Part shown: positions 51,641 to 61,700 of the stretch, piece after piece
Layout of the letters: each line of letters starts with the position of its first letter
Numbering within the stretch: the stretch's first letter is position 1
Source: Micromonospora sp. CP22
GTDB taxonomy: Bacteria; Actinomycetota; Actinomycetes; Mycobacteriales; Micromonosporaceae
DNA length: 64,000 nt
Direction: 5' to 3'
Assembly: GCF_009712475.1 (NCBI RefSeq)
Contig: NZ_VCJO01000021.1
Coordinates: 1 to 64,000, forward strand
Notes under the pieces: generated by a model
The model's input: only the letters and a program-made list of their open reading frames with translations
The model's database searches: none
Told to the model about the DNA's origin: nothing
Position numbers and translations under genes: made by a program

Positions 51641-52774
51641 ATGAAGTTCCGAGTGGAGCGCGACGCGCTCGCCGAGGCCGTGGCCTGGACCGCGAAGAGC
51701 CTGCCCAACCGGCCGTCCGTACCGGTGTTGGCCGGGGTGCTGTTGCGCGTCACCGACGGCAGCCTGCAGGTGTCCGGCTTCGACTACGAGGTCAGCAGCC
51801 AGGTCACCGTGGAGGTGCAGGGCGACGCCGACGGCGCCGCGCTGGTCTCCGGGCGGCTGCTCGCCGAGATCACCAAGGCGTTGCCCGCCAAGCCCGTCGA
51901 CATCGCCGCAGTGGGGGCGCATCTCGAACTGGTCTGCGGCAGCGCCCGGTTCACCCTGCCCACCATGCCGGTGGAGGACTACCCCACCCTGCCCGAGATG
52001 CCGGCCAGCGCCGGCACGGTCGACGCGGCTGCGTTCGCCGCAGCGGTGGCACAGGTGGCGGTCGCGGCCAGCCGCGACGAGACGCTGCCGATGATGACCG
52101 GGGTACGCATCGAACTCTCCGGCGGCAACCTGGCCATGCTCGCCACCGACCGGTACCGGTTGGCCCTGCGCGAGATGGAGTGGAACCCCGACGACCCGGA
52201 GATCAGCCTGAACGCGCTGGTCCCCGCCCGGACGCTCAACGACACCGCCAAGACCCTGGGCCCGCTCGGCGGCCAGGTCGTGCTGGCGCTGTCCCAGGGC
52301 GCCGCCGGCGAGGGCATGATCGGCTTCTCCGGTGGCACCCGACGCACCACCAGCCGCCTGCTCGACGGCGCCAACTACCCGCCGGTCCGTTCGCTCTTCC
52401 CGGCCAGCCACAACGCCGAGGCGCAGGTGCCGGTCAGCACCCTCATCGAGGTGGTCAAGCGGGTCGCCCTGGTCGCCGAGCGCGCCACGCCCGTGCTGCT
52501 GAGCTTCAGCGCCGACGGGTTGGTGGTGGAGGCCGGCGGGACCGAGGAGGCCCGGGCCAGCGAGGCCATGGAGGCCACCTTCACCGGCGAGCCGCTGACC
52601 ATCGGGTTCAACCCGCAGTACCTCATCGACGGGCTGGCCAACCTCGGCACCCAGTTCGCCGTCCTGCACTTCGTCGACGCCTTCAAACCGGCGGTTATTT
52701 CCCCCGCCGGCGAGGATGGCGAGCTCATTGGTGGGTACCGGTACCTCATCATGCCGATCCGCGTGTCCCGCTGA
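51641..52774 (+). CDS. dnaN: DNA polymerase III beta sliding clamp
   Basis: The 377-residue ring protein tethers the polymerase. Three clamp domains are seen, beginning MKFRVERDALAEAVAWTAKS, with ATDRYRLALREMEW and the C-terminal YLIMPIRV. The ATG has GGAGG five bases upstream; a longer frame from 51557 would run into the origin. It starts directly after oriC and is followed by gnd. Confidence 0.97.
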   Translation: MKFRVERDALAEAVAWTAKSLPNRPSVPVLAGVLLRVTDGSLQVSGFDYEVSSQVTVEVQGDADGAALVSGRLLAEITKALPAKPVDIAAVGAHLELVCGSARFTLPTMPVEDYPTLPEMPASAGTVDAAAFAAAVAQVAVAASRDETLPMMTGVRIELSGGNLAMLATDRYRLALREMEWNPDDPEISLNALVPARTLNDTAKTLGPLGGQVVLALSQGAAGEGMIGFSGGTRRTTSRLLDGANYPPVRSLFPASHNAEAQVPVSTLIEVVKRVALVAERATPVLLSFSADGLVVEAGGTEEARASEAMEATFTGEPLTIGFNPQYLIDGLANLGTQFAVLHFVDAFKPAVISPAGEDGELIGGYRYLIMPIRVSR

Positions 52775-52814
52775 GTCGGCAGCGCACAGCCGTACCCACG
52801 AAAGGTCACCAGAG

Positions 52815-53687
52815 ATGCAGCTCGGCCTGGTAGGACTCGGCCGGATGGGCGGCAACATGCGCGAACGGTTGCGCGCCGCCGGTCACGAGGTGGTCGGTCT
52901 GGACCACAACCTGGAGCGCAGCGACGTCGCCAGCATGGCTGAGCTGGCCGAGAAGCTGGACGCACCCCGGGCGGTGTGGGTGATGGTGCCCGCCACCGTC
53001 ACCGACGCCACCATCGACGAGTTGGCCGCCGTGCTCTCCGCGGGCGACCTCATCATCGACGGCGGCAACTCGCGGTTCAGCGAGGACGCCCCACGGGCGG
53101 AGCGGCTGCACGAACGCGGCATCGGCTACGTCGACGTGGGTGTCTCCGGCGGGGTGTGGGGCCGACAGAACGGCTACGGCCTGATGGTCGGCGGCGCGCA
53201 GGAACACGTCGACCGGCTCATGCCGATCTTCGACGCGCTCAAGCCCGAGGGCGATTACGGCTTCGTGCACGCCGGCCCCGTCGGTGCCGGTCACTACGCC
53301 AAGATGGTGCACAACGGCATCGAGTACGGCCTGATGCACGCCTACGCCGAGGGCTACGAGCTGATGGCCGCCTCCGAACTGGTGACCAACGTGCCGGGCG
53401 TGATCAAGTCCTGGCGGGAGGGCACCGTGGTCCGCTCCTGGCTGCTGGACCTGCTCGACCGGGCGCTCGACGAAGACCCCGAGCTGACCCAGCTCAGCGA
53501 CTACACCGAGGACACCGGTGAGGGGCGCTGGACGGTGGACGAAGCGGTCCGTCTCGCCGTGCCGCTCAACGTCATCACCGCCGCGCTGTTCGCCCGGTTC
53601 TCCTCCCGGCAGGACGACTCCCCGGCGCTCAAGGCCGTCTCCGCACTCCGACAGCAGTTCGGCGGACACGCCGTACGCAAGCCCTGA
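52815..53687 (+). CDS. gnd: 6-phosphogluconate dehydrogenase, decarboxylating (short form)
   Basis: The enzyme oxidises 6-phosphogluconate to ribulose 5-phosphate. The 290-residue chain has the dinucleotide motif LGLVGLGRMGGNM, the substrate motifs DGGNSRF and GYVDVGVSGG, and the catalytic lysine region GAGHYAKMVHNGIEYG. It belongs to the short GndA/YqeC-type class. Its place between dnaN and recF is common in actinobacteria although unrelated to replication. Confidence 0.94.
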   Translation: MQLGLVGLGRMGGNMRERLRAAGHEVVGLDHNLERSDVASMAELAEKLDAPRAVWVMVPATVTDATIDELAAVLSAGDLIIDGGNSRFSEDAPRAERLHERGIGYVDVGVSGGVWGRQNGYGLMVGGAQEHVDRLMPIFDALKPEGDYGFVHAGPVGAGHYAKMVHNGIEYGLMHAYAEGYELMAASELVTNVPGVIKSWREGTVVRSWLLDLLDRALDEDPELTQLSDYTEDTGEGRWTVDEAVRLAVPLNVITAALFARFSSRQDDSPALKAVSALRQQFGGHAVRKP

Positions 53688-53703
53688 GCGGCACCGCGAC
53701 CCC

Positions 53704-54837
53704 GTGTACGTACGCCGGCTCGAACTGGTCGACTTCCGCTCCTACGAGCGGATCGGCATCGACCTCGAACCGGGTCCGAACGTCCTGATCGGTGCCAACG
53801 GCGTCGGCAAGACCAACCTGGTCGAAGCGCTCGGCTACGTCGCGACCCTCGACTCCCACCGGGTCGCCACCGACGCCCCACTGGTGCGGATGGGGGCCAC
53901 CGCCGCGGTGATCCGCTGCGCGGTGGTGCACGACGGCCGGGAACTTCTGGTCGAGCTGGAGATCGTCCCCGGCAAGGCCAACCGGGCGCGCCTCGGCCGG
54001 TCCCCGGCCCGCCGGGCGCGGGACGTGCTGGGCGCGCTGCGGTTGGTGCTCTTCGCCCCGGAGGACCTCGAACTGGTCCGGGGCGACCCCGCCGAACGCC
54101 GCCGCTATCTCGACGACCTGTTGGTGCTGCGGCAACCCCGCTACGCCGGGGTACGCGCCGACTACGAGCGGGTGGTCAAGCAACGCAACGCCCTGCTCCG
54201 CACCGCCTACCTGGCCCGCAAGACCGGCGGATCCCGGGGCGGGGACCTGTCCACCCTCGCCGTCTGGGACACCCACCTGGCCCAGCACGGTGCCGAACTG
54301 CTCGCCGGGCGGCTGGAACTCGTCGCCGCCCTGGCGCCGCACGTGACCAAGGCGTACGACGCGGTGGCAGCGGGCCGTGGCGCGGCAGGGATCGCCTACC
54401 GGCCGTCGGTGGACCTGCCCGAGCCCACCACCGACCGCGAAGCCCTCGCCGCAGCGCTCACCACCGCACTGGCGGAGTCCCGCTCCGCCGAGATCGAACG
54501 CGGCACCACCCTGGTCGGCCCGCACCGCGACGAGTTGACCCTCACCCTCGGCCCACTGCCCGCCAAGGGCTACGCCAGCCACGGCGAATCGTGGTCGTAC
54601 GCACTCGCGCTCCGGCTGGCCGGCTACGACCTGCTGCGCAACGACGGCATCGAACCGGTCCTGGTGCTCGACGACGTCTTCGCCGAACTGGACGCCGGCC
54701 GCCGGGACCGGCTCGCCGAGCTGGTGGGCGGGGCCAGTCAACTCCTGGTGACCTGTGCGGTCGCCGACGACGTGCCGGTCACCCTGCGTGGCACCCGGTA
54801 CGAGGTGACGGAGGGGACGGTGCGTCGTGTCGACTGA
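53704..54837 (+). CDS. recF: DNA replication/repair protein RecF
   Basis: The 377-residue SMC-like ATPase helps load RecA at gaps. It has Walker A GANGVGKTN (Lys 36), the signature region GPHRDELTLTL, and Walker B VLVLDDVFAELDAGRRDRL in parts. It starts at GTG 16 bases after gnd and overlaps dciA by 11 bases. Confidence 0.96.
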   Translation: MYVRRLELVDFRSYERIGIDLEPGPNVLIGANGVGKTNLVEALGYVATLDSHRVATDAPLVRMGATAAVIRCAVVHDGRELLVELEIVPGKANRARLGRSPARRARDVLGALRLVLFAPEDLELVRGDPAERRRYLDDLLVLRQPRYAGVRADYERVVKQRNALLRTAYLARKTGGSRGGDLSTLAVWDTHLAQHGAELLAGRLELVAALAPHVTKAYDAVAAGRGAAGIAYRPSVDLPEPTTDREALAAALTTALAESRSAEIERGTTLVGPHRDELTLTLGPLPAKGYASHGESWSYALALRLAGYDLLRNDGIEPVLVLDDVFAELDAGRRDRLAELVGGASQLLVTCAVADDVPVTLRGTRYEVTEGTVRRVD

Positions 54838-55528
54838 GCCACCACAGCCGAACCCGGACAGCACGCCCCCGGGCCAGTCGCGTGACCTTCCCCGGGGGCG
54901 CGGTGTGCGTACCGCCGCCGGGAGCGGCACCGGCGACGGCGGCCGAGCCGACCGGTCCACCGGACACCCGGCGGAGTCGGCCGCCGCAGCGGTGCCGGCG
55001 GTGTCCGGCGACAGCGTTCCGGACGACGTCTCCGGCCCGCAGCTGGCACGCGCGGTGCTGGACGCGGCGAAGGCGCGGCGGGAAGCCGCCGGTCGTCCCC
55101 GCCGCCGCACCGCGACCGGCGGAGGCGACGGCGAGCGCCGGTTGCGCGGCTACTCCGGCCCCGGGCCGGACCCCCGCGACCCGCAACCCCTCGGCGCGGT
55201 GCTCAACCGGCTGGTGAAGGCCCGTGGTTGGCAGCAGCCAGCCGCCGAGGCCACCGTGTTCGGCGCCTGGGAACGGGTGGTCGGCTCGGAGGTCGCCCAG
55301 CACAGCCGACCGGTCAAGCTGGAAAACGGCGAACTGACCGTCGAGGCGCGGTCCACCGCCTGGGCGACCCAGCTACGCCTGCTCGCCGGTTCGCTGTTGC
55401 AGCAGATCGCCCGCGAGGTGGGCCACAACGTGGTCCGCAAACTGCACATCCACGGCCCGGCTGCCCCGTCCTGGTCACGTGGTCCACGCCGGGTACGCGG
55501 CCGGGGCCCGCGCGACACCTACGGCTGA
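54827..55528 (+). CDS. dciA: DciA (DUF721), DnaB helicase loader
   Basis: The 233-residue protein has a disordered N-terminal half and the DUF721 domain: LGAVLNRLVKARGWQQPAAE, FGAWERVVGSEVAQHSRPVKL in parts, TVEARSTAWATQLRLLAGSLLQQI in parts. DciA is the ancestral DnaB loader in bacteria without DnaC-type loaders. Its GTG start overlaps recF by 11 bases, so translation is coupled. dnaB itself is 46 kb away in this window. Confidence 0.92.
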   Translation: MSTEPPQPNPDSTPPGQSRDLPRGRGVRTAAGSGTGDGGRADRSTGHPAESAAAAVPAVSGDSVPDDVSGPQLARAVLDAAKARREAAGRPRRRTATGGGDGERRLRGYSGPGPDPRDPQPLGAVLNRLVKARGWQQPAAEATVFGAWERVVGSEVAQHSRPVKLENGELTVEARSTAWATQLRLLAGSLLQQIAREVGHNVVRKLHIHGPAAPSWSRGPRRVRGRGPRDTYG

Positions 55529-55529
55529 C

Positions 55530-55556
55530 CGGTCGCGGCCCGCTGGCCGGGCCGCG
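55530..55556. terminator. Terminator hairpin after dciA
   Basis: A perfect 10-bp stem (55530-55539 with 55547-55556) with a seven-base loop lies at the dciA stop and before the end of the convergent hypothetical gene. Confidence 0.75.
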
Positions 55557-55576
55557 ACGTCCGTCGCCGTGGCGGG

Positions 55577-56158
55577 CTAGGTCTGAGCCGCGCGGCGGGG
55601 TGCCGCCGACTCCGCGTAGACGGCGAACCCGTTGTCGGCGCACCGCCGGTAGAAGGCGGCCAGCACGCTCAGCTCCGCGCAGGTGAAGGTCCACTGCGGG
55701 GCGGCGCCGCTGTCGTCGCGCAGCGCGTCCAGCCGGCTGTCCAGCCACCGGAGCTGCTGCTCGGCCAGGCGTCCGTCAGCCAGCAGCGAACGCAGCACGG
55801 TACCCACCGACTCGAAGGTGACCGCCTCACCGTGCGGCCGGTGTGCGGCGACGAAGCGTTCGATGCCGCCGGCGATCCAGCCGCAGCCGTCCGGATCGAT
55901 CACCGGATCCTCGTCCTCGGCCGCGGCGTCTGTGGCGTAGAGCACACCGTCGAGTCCGAGGATCAGATCCACCACCTCTGTGTACGCGGTGGCTCGGACC
56001 GTGCCTGTCTTCGCGATCAGCTCAGCGAGCGCGGCGGTCGGCGCCGAGATCCCCTTGACCTCGACGATGTCGCCGAAATCGACGAACTCGGCCGGTGCGA
56101 CCGGGTCGTAGAAGCGGCCGGTCCGCGGCCACTGAACCGCGACGTTGTCCAGCCCCAT
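55577..56158 (-). CDS. Conserved-looking hypothetical protein
   Basis: The 193-residue soluble, acidic protein has no motif I recognise. It begins MGLDNVAVQWPRTGRFYDP, a pattern suggesting a bacterial immunity or cytoplasmic accessory protein, but this is only an impression. Segments FVDFGDIVEVKGISAPTA and FTCAELSVLAAFYRRCADNG look structured. Codon use fits the core genes, so it is probably a real lineage gene between dciA and gyrB, not a shadow. Confidence 0.75.
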   Translation of the reverse strand: MGLDNVAVQWPRTGRFYDPVAPAEFVDFGDIVEVKGISAPTAALAELIAKTGTVRATAYTEVVDLILGLDGVLYATDAAAEDEDPVIDPDGCGWIAGGIERFVAAHRPHGEAVTFESVGTVLRSLLADGRLAEQQLRWLDSRLDALRDDSGAAPQWTFTCAELSVLAAFYRRCADNGFAVYAESAAPRRAAQT

Positions 56159-56696
56159 CTGGTGTCACCTCTCAAGGCACGGGCGAGTGGATCGGGTCGA
56201 TCGTCCGGTTCCAACGTTGAAAGATCAAGGCCGCTGCGGCAACCGGAGGGTCACGGATCGCCCGTCCCGGGTCGTACCCACCGGTACCGCCCACCTCTCC
56301 CGGCGAGTCCCGGCAGCGCCGTCGCGCGACAGATCCGTTGCGCATGCCCTGGCGTGTAGGGGGAGTCGCGGACAGCGCGATTCGGGCCGCTACGGAGATC
56401 TGAGCCGCTGCGATGGGGTGCCGAGTGGTGGTTCTATCGCCCGCGCACAGTAAGATTGGCGTGAGACGAAGACCCGGTGCGGAGTGACGGGTCGCGGGTC
56501 CGGTGCGGGCTCACGATCATCCGTCCGACTCGGGTCGAGCCGATCGCGATCCGCGGGCAACCGCGGCGACCGGCGCGTTCGACCCGTACCCCGGAATTGT
56601 CCCCGGTGCCGGTCCGCGTGCCGACGTCGCGTCTGTCCGCCGAACCCGCGACCGACGTGCCCTGAGGGCGCGCCGGTCGCGAGAAAGTGGCCGAGG
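56159..56696. other. gyrB upstream spacer
   Basis: No gene is recognised in this 538-base spacer. TAAGAT at 56451-56456 is a plausible -10 element for gyrB, with no convincing -35 partner. Longer open frames running into gyrB have no conserved residues before 56697. Confidence 0.4.
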
Positions 56697-58643
56697 GTGG
56701 CAGCGCAGGACAATCAGCAGTACGGCGCCGAGTCGATCACCGTCCTCGAAGGTCTGGAGGCGGTCCGCAAGCGGCCCGGCATGTACATCGGTTCGACCGG
56801 CGAACGCGGTCTGCACCACCTCGTGTGGGAGGTCGTCGACAACGCGGTGGACGAGGCGCTGGCCGGCCACTGCGACACCATCGACGTGGTGCTGCTCGCC
56901 GACGGCGGCGTCCGGGTCACCGACAACGGCCGGGGCTTCCCGGTCGACCTGCATCCCAAGCTCAAGAAGCCGGGCGTCGAGGTGGCGCTGACCGTCCTGC
57001 ACGCGGGCGGCAAGTTCGACGGCAAGGCGTACGCCGTCTCCGGCGGCCTGCACGGCGTCGGCGTCAGCGTGGTCAACGCCCTCTCCACGAAAATGGCGGT
57101 GGAGATCCACAAGGACGGCTTCGTCTGGCGACAGCAGTACCACCACTCCAAGCCGACCGCCCTGGAGAAGGGCGAGCCGACGGACCGTACCGGCTCGGCG
57201 GTCTCCTTCTGGCCGGACCCGGACGTCTTCGAGACGGTCGACTTCGACCTGCAGACGATCTACCGCCGGCTCCAGGAGATGGCCTTCCTCACCCGTGGCC
57301 TCACCATCCACCTGCTCGACGAGCGGGTCGCCGAGGGCGAGGAGGGCAAGCTTCGCGAGGTCACCTTCAAGTACGACGGTGGGATCGCCGACTTCGTCCG
57401 TCACCTCAACGCCTCGAAGACGCCGATCCACAAGACCGTGATCGAGTTCGGTGCCGAGGAGGAGGGCATGGCGGTCGAGATCGCCATGCAGTGGAACGAG
57501 TCCTACGGCGAGTCGGTCTACACCTTCGCCAACAACATCAACACGCACGAGGGCGGCACCCACGAGGAGGGCTTCCGGGCCGCGTTGACCTCGGTCGTCA
57601 ACCGGTACGGCGCGGAGAAGAAGCTGCTCAAGGGAGACGAGAAGCTCTCCGGCGAGGACATCCGGGAGGGCCTGGCCTCGATCATCTCGGTCAAGCTGAC
57701 CAACCCGCAGTTCGAGGGTCAGACCAAGACCAAGCTGGGCAACACGCCGGTGAAGAGCTTCGTCCAGCGGGTCTGCAACGAGTGGCTGGTCGACTGGCTG
57801 GACCGCAACCCGGCCGAGGCGAAGATCATCATCACCAAGGCCTCCCAGGCGGCCCGCGCCCGGATCGCCGCCCAGCAGGCGCGCAAGCTGGCTCGGCGCA
57901 AGTCGCTGCTGGAGTCCGGCTCGATGCCGGGCAAGCTGGCCGACTGCCAGTCCACCGACCCGCGCGAGTCCGAGGTGTTCATCGTCGAGGGCGACTCGGC
58001 AGGTGGTTCGGCCAAGCAGGGGCGGGATCCGCGTACCCAGGCGATCCTGCCGATCCGCGGCAAGATCCTCAACGTGGAGAAGGCCAGGATCGACCGGGTC
58101 CTGAAGAACAACGAGGTCCAGGCGCTGATCACCGCGCTGGGCACCGGCATCCACGACGACTTCGACATCGAGAAGCTGCGGTACCACAAGATCGTGCTGA
58201 TGGCCGACGCCGACGTCGACGGTCAGCACATCCAGACCCTGCTGCTCACCCTGCTGTTCCGCTTCATGCGCCCGTTGGTCGAGCTGGGCCACGTCTACCT
58301 CGCGGCCCCTCCGCTCTACAAGATCAAGTGGAACAAGAAGGGCGATGACGCGCAGTACGCGTACTCCGACCGGGAGCGCGACGGCCTGATCGCCCTGCGT
58401 CAGCAGAAGAAGCCGAACGCGAAGCCCGACGACATCCAGCGGTTCAAGGGTCTCGGCGAGATGAACTACCCGGAGTTGTGGGAGACCACGATGAACCCGG
58501 CCACCCGTACGCTGCGCCAGGTCACCCTGGACGACGCGGCCACCGCCGACGAGCTGTTCAGCGTGCTGATGGGCGAGGACGTCGAGGCGCGCCGCTCGTT
58601 CATCCAGCGCAACGCCAAGGACGTCAGGTTCCTGGACATCTGA
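56697..58643 (+). CDS. gyrB: DNA gyrase subunit B
   Basis: The 648-residue ATPase subunit has the GHKL motif VVDNAVDEALAGH, GRGFPVD and GGLHGVGVSVVNALS, the transducer domain, and the Toprim domain with EGDSAGGSAKQGRD and ADADVDGQHI. The C-terminal GLGEMNYPELWETTM is complete. The GTG beginning VAAQDNQQYGAES is chosen from conservation. gyrA follows after 133 bases containing DnaA boxes. Confidence 0.97.
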   Translation: MAAQDNQQYGAESITVLEGLEAVRKRPGMYIGSTGERGLHHLVWEVVDNAVDEALAGHCDTIDVVLLADGGVRVTDNGRGFPVDLHPKLKKPGVEVALTVLHAGGKFDGKAYAVSGGLHGVGVSVVNALSTKMAVEIHKDGFVWRQQYHHSKPTALEKGEPTDRTGSAVSFWPDPDVFETVDFDLQTIYRRLQEMAFLTRGLTIHLLDERVAEGEEGKLREVTFKYDGGIADFVRHLNASKTPIHKTVIEFGAEEEGMAVEIAMQWNESYGESVYTFANNINTHEGGTHEEGFRAALTSVVNRYGAEKKLLKGDEKLSGEDIREGLASIISVKLTNPQFEGQTKTKLGNTPVKSFVQRVCNEWLVDWLDRNPAEAKIIITKASQAARARIAAQQARKLARRKSLLESGSMPGKLADCQSTDPRESEVFIVEGDSAGGSAKQGRDPRTQAILPIRGKILNVEKARIDRVLKNNEVQALITALGTGIHDDFDIEKLRYHKIVLMADADVDGQHIQTLLLTLLFRFMRPLVELGHVYLAAPPLYKIKWNKKGDDAQYAYSDRERDGLIALRQQKKPNAKPDDIQRFKGLGEMNYPELWETTMNPATRTLRQVTLDDAATADELFSVLMGEDVEARRSFIQRNAKDVRFLDI

Positions 58644-58776
58644 CGGACCGGGCGGCCGGACCGGATCTCCACCACCGGCCCGGCTGCCCGGTCCACAGAG
58701 TTATCCACAGCTTGGTCGGTATCCACAGCGGTTATCCACAGCGCAAAAGCGACACTCAGTCTGATAAGGGTTAACA
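58644..58776. promoter_or_regulatory. gyrB-gyrA spacer with DnaA boxes
   Basis: TTATCCACA occurs at 58701-58709 and 58732-58740, both exact strong boxes, with GTATCCACA between them at 58719-58727 and a CCACAG remnant before them. All share one orientation. gyrA's AAGGG ribosome site is at 58766-58770. Confidence 0.65.
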
Positions 58777-61700
58777 GTGACCGATTCCCCCGAGTCCACA
58801 CCCAACGAGCCCGAGGTCCCCGAGACGCCGGCCGCCGTCGTCTCACACGACCGGATCGAGCCCGTCGGGCTCGAGGTGGAGATGCAGCGCTCCTACCTCG
58901 ACTACGCGATGAGCGTCATCGTCGGGCGGGCGCTGCCGGACGTCCGGGACGGGCTCAAGCCGGTCCACCGCAAGATCCTGTACGCCATGTTCGACTCGGG
59001 CTACCGGCCCGACCGTGGCTACGTGAAGTGCTCCCGGGTCGTCGGCGACGTGATGGGCCAGTTCCACCCGCACGGCGACTCGGCCATCTACGACGCCCTG
59101 GTCCGGATGGCCCAGCCCTGGTCGCTGCGCTACCCCTTGGTCGACGGCAACGGCAACTTCGGTTCGCCCGGAAATGATCCGGCTGCGGCGATGCGTTACT
59201 GTCTGGCAGGTAATGTCCGGATTGGCACTGCTCTTGGTAGCGTCCGGATCGACCAGGTGGTGCCCGGCGCGGCGGCGAGCAGTGAGACCGACATCGACCT
59301 CAAGGTCCGCGACCGCAACGGCGACCTGGTCCGGGCGTCGAAGTTCTTCCACTCCGGCGAGCACCCGACGCTTCGGCTGCGCACCCGCGAGGGGTACGAG
59401 CTGACCGGTACCCACAACCACCCGGTGCTCTGCCTGGTGGACGTGGCCGGCGTGCCGACCCTGCTCTGGAAGCTGCTCGCCGAGATCTCCCCCGGCGACC
59501 GGGTGGTCCTTCAGCGCAGCGTGCCGGACGAGATCGGCTACCCGATGCTGGAGCACGTCGAGGCCGCCGTCCTCGCGGGTGCCCTGGTGAGCGAGGGCTG
59601 GATCTCGGATGAGTGGGTCGAGTTCGCCAACACCGACCGGCAGTTCTTCACCCGCGTCGTGGCTGCCTTCGACCTGGCCGTTGGGGGCAAGCGCTGGTTC
59701 GGCGAGGAGGTCATGCCGTCGGGCAAGACTCTGAACCGTGTGCGCGCCAGTATCCAGCAGTTCGCGACTACGGCTCTCGGCGAGCTGGTCGGGGCGCGGA
59801 GCGCCGGCAAGTTCGTGCCGGAGTTCGTCTGGCAGGGGCCGGCCGCGATCAAGCGGGCCTTCCTTCAGGCCCTTTTCGAGGGCGACGGCTCCTCCTCGCT
59901 GCTGCCGCGTAACACCATCCAGATCAGCTACTCCACCCGCAGCGAGCGGCTGGCCCGCGAGGTCCAGCAGTTGCTGCTGGAGTTCGGCGTGATCAGCAAG
60001 CAGTGCCGGTACGACAACGGTGAGATCAAGGTCGTCATCACCAACCGCCGCGACGCGCGGATCTTTGCCGCCCAGGTCGGCTTCCTCGGCCGCAAGCAGG
60101 CCAAGCTGGAGTCGGAACTGGAGTCGGTGCCGACGAGCAGCACCGCGCTCTCCAGCGACCACGTGCCGCTGGTCGGCGATTTCATCCGGGCACACGGCGC
60201 CAGCCGATGGACCGAGCGGGACTGGTTGCGCCGGCACAACGTGGACCGGATCGAGCGGTGGGAGCGGGACCGCGACGAGATCGCCGCGCGGATCACCAAC
60301 ACCGAAGTGCTCGACGTGGTCGAGCCGCTCGTCGACGGGCGCTTCTACTACGCCGAGGTGGCCGAGATCGCGGACGCCGGTGTGCAGCCGGTCTACAGCA
60401 TCCGGGTCGACACGGACGACCACTCGTTCGTCTCCGACGGGTTCGTCAGCCACAACACCGAGTGCAAGCTCGACCCGCTTGCCATGGAGATGCTGCGGGA
60501 CATCGACGAGGACACCGTCGACCTGCAGGACAACTACGACGGTCGGGCCAAGGAGCCCACCATCCTGCCGTCGCGGATCCCGAACCTGCTGATCAACGGC
60601 TCCGAGGGCATCGCGGTCGGCATGGCCACCAAGATCCCGCCGCACAACCTGCGGGAGATCGGCGCGGCGGTGCAGTGGTGCCTGGAGAACCCGGAGGCCG
60701 ACGAGGCCAGCACCCTCGAAGCGTTGCTGGAGATCGTCAAGGGCCCGGACTTCCCCACCCACGGTCTGATCGTCGGCCAGGCCGGCATCCAGGACGCGTA
60801 CCGCACGGGTCGTGGCTCGATCCGGATGCGGGCCGTGGTCGAGGTCGAGGAGGACAAGCGCGGGCGGCCGGCGCTGGTGGTCAGCGAGCTGCCGTACCAG
60901 GTCAACCCGGACAACCTCGCCGAGCGGATCGCTGAGCTGATCAAGGAGGGCAAGCTCGGCGGCATCGCCGACATCCGCGACGAGTCCTCCGGGCGTACCG
61001 GCATGCGGATCGTGCTGGTGCTCAAGCGCGACGCGGTCGCGAAGGTGGTGCTGAACAACCTCTACAAGCACACGCAGCTCCAGGAGACCTTCGGTGCGAA
61101 CATGCTGGCGCTGGTCGACGGGGTGCCGCGCACGCTGAACCTGGCGCAGTTCATCCGCTACTACGTCGAGCACCAGATCGAGGTGATCCGGCGGAGGACG
61201 GCGTTCCGGCTGCGTAAGGCCGAGGAGCGGGCGCACATCCTGCGTGGTCTGGCCAAGGCGTTGGACGCGCTCGACGAGGTGATCGCCCTGATCCGGCGTT
61301 CACCCACGGTGGAGGATGCCCGCCAGGGCCTGATCCGGCTGCTGGAGATCGACGAGATCCAGGCCACCGCGATCTTGGACATGCAGCTGCGTCGGCTCGC
61401 CGCGTTGGAGCGGCAGCGGATCCTCGACGACCTGGCGAAGCTGGAGCTGGAGATCGCCGACCTCAAGGACATCCTGGCCAAGCCGGAGCGGCAGCGTCGG
61501 ATCGTCTCGGAGGAGCTGGGCGAGATCGTCGCCAAGTGGGGCGACGAGCGACGCACCAAGATCGTCCCGTTCGACGGCGAGGTCTCGATGGAGGACCTCA
61601 TCGCCCGCGAGGACGTGGTCGTCACGATCACCCGGACCGGGTACGCCAAGCGGACCAAGGTCGATCTCTACCGTTCGCAGCGGCGGGGCGGTAAGGGAGT

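Noticed and set aside
54827..55528. dciA as a spurious frame overlapping recF
   Set aside because: The C-terminal half matches the DUF721 pattern and the position after recF is conserved.
58843..61236. 797-codon frame antisense to gyrA
   Set aside because: Antisense to conserved GyrA and intein motifs, with no domain of its own.
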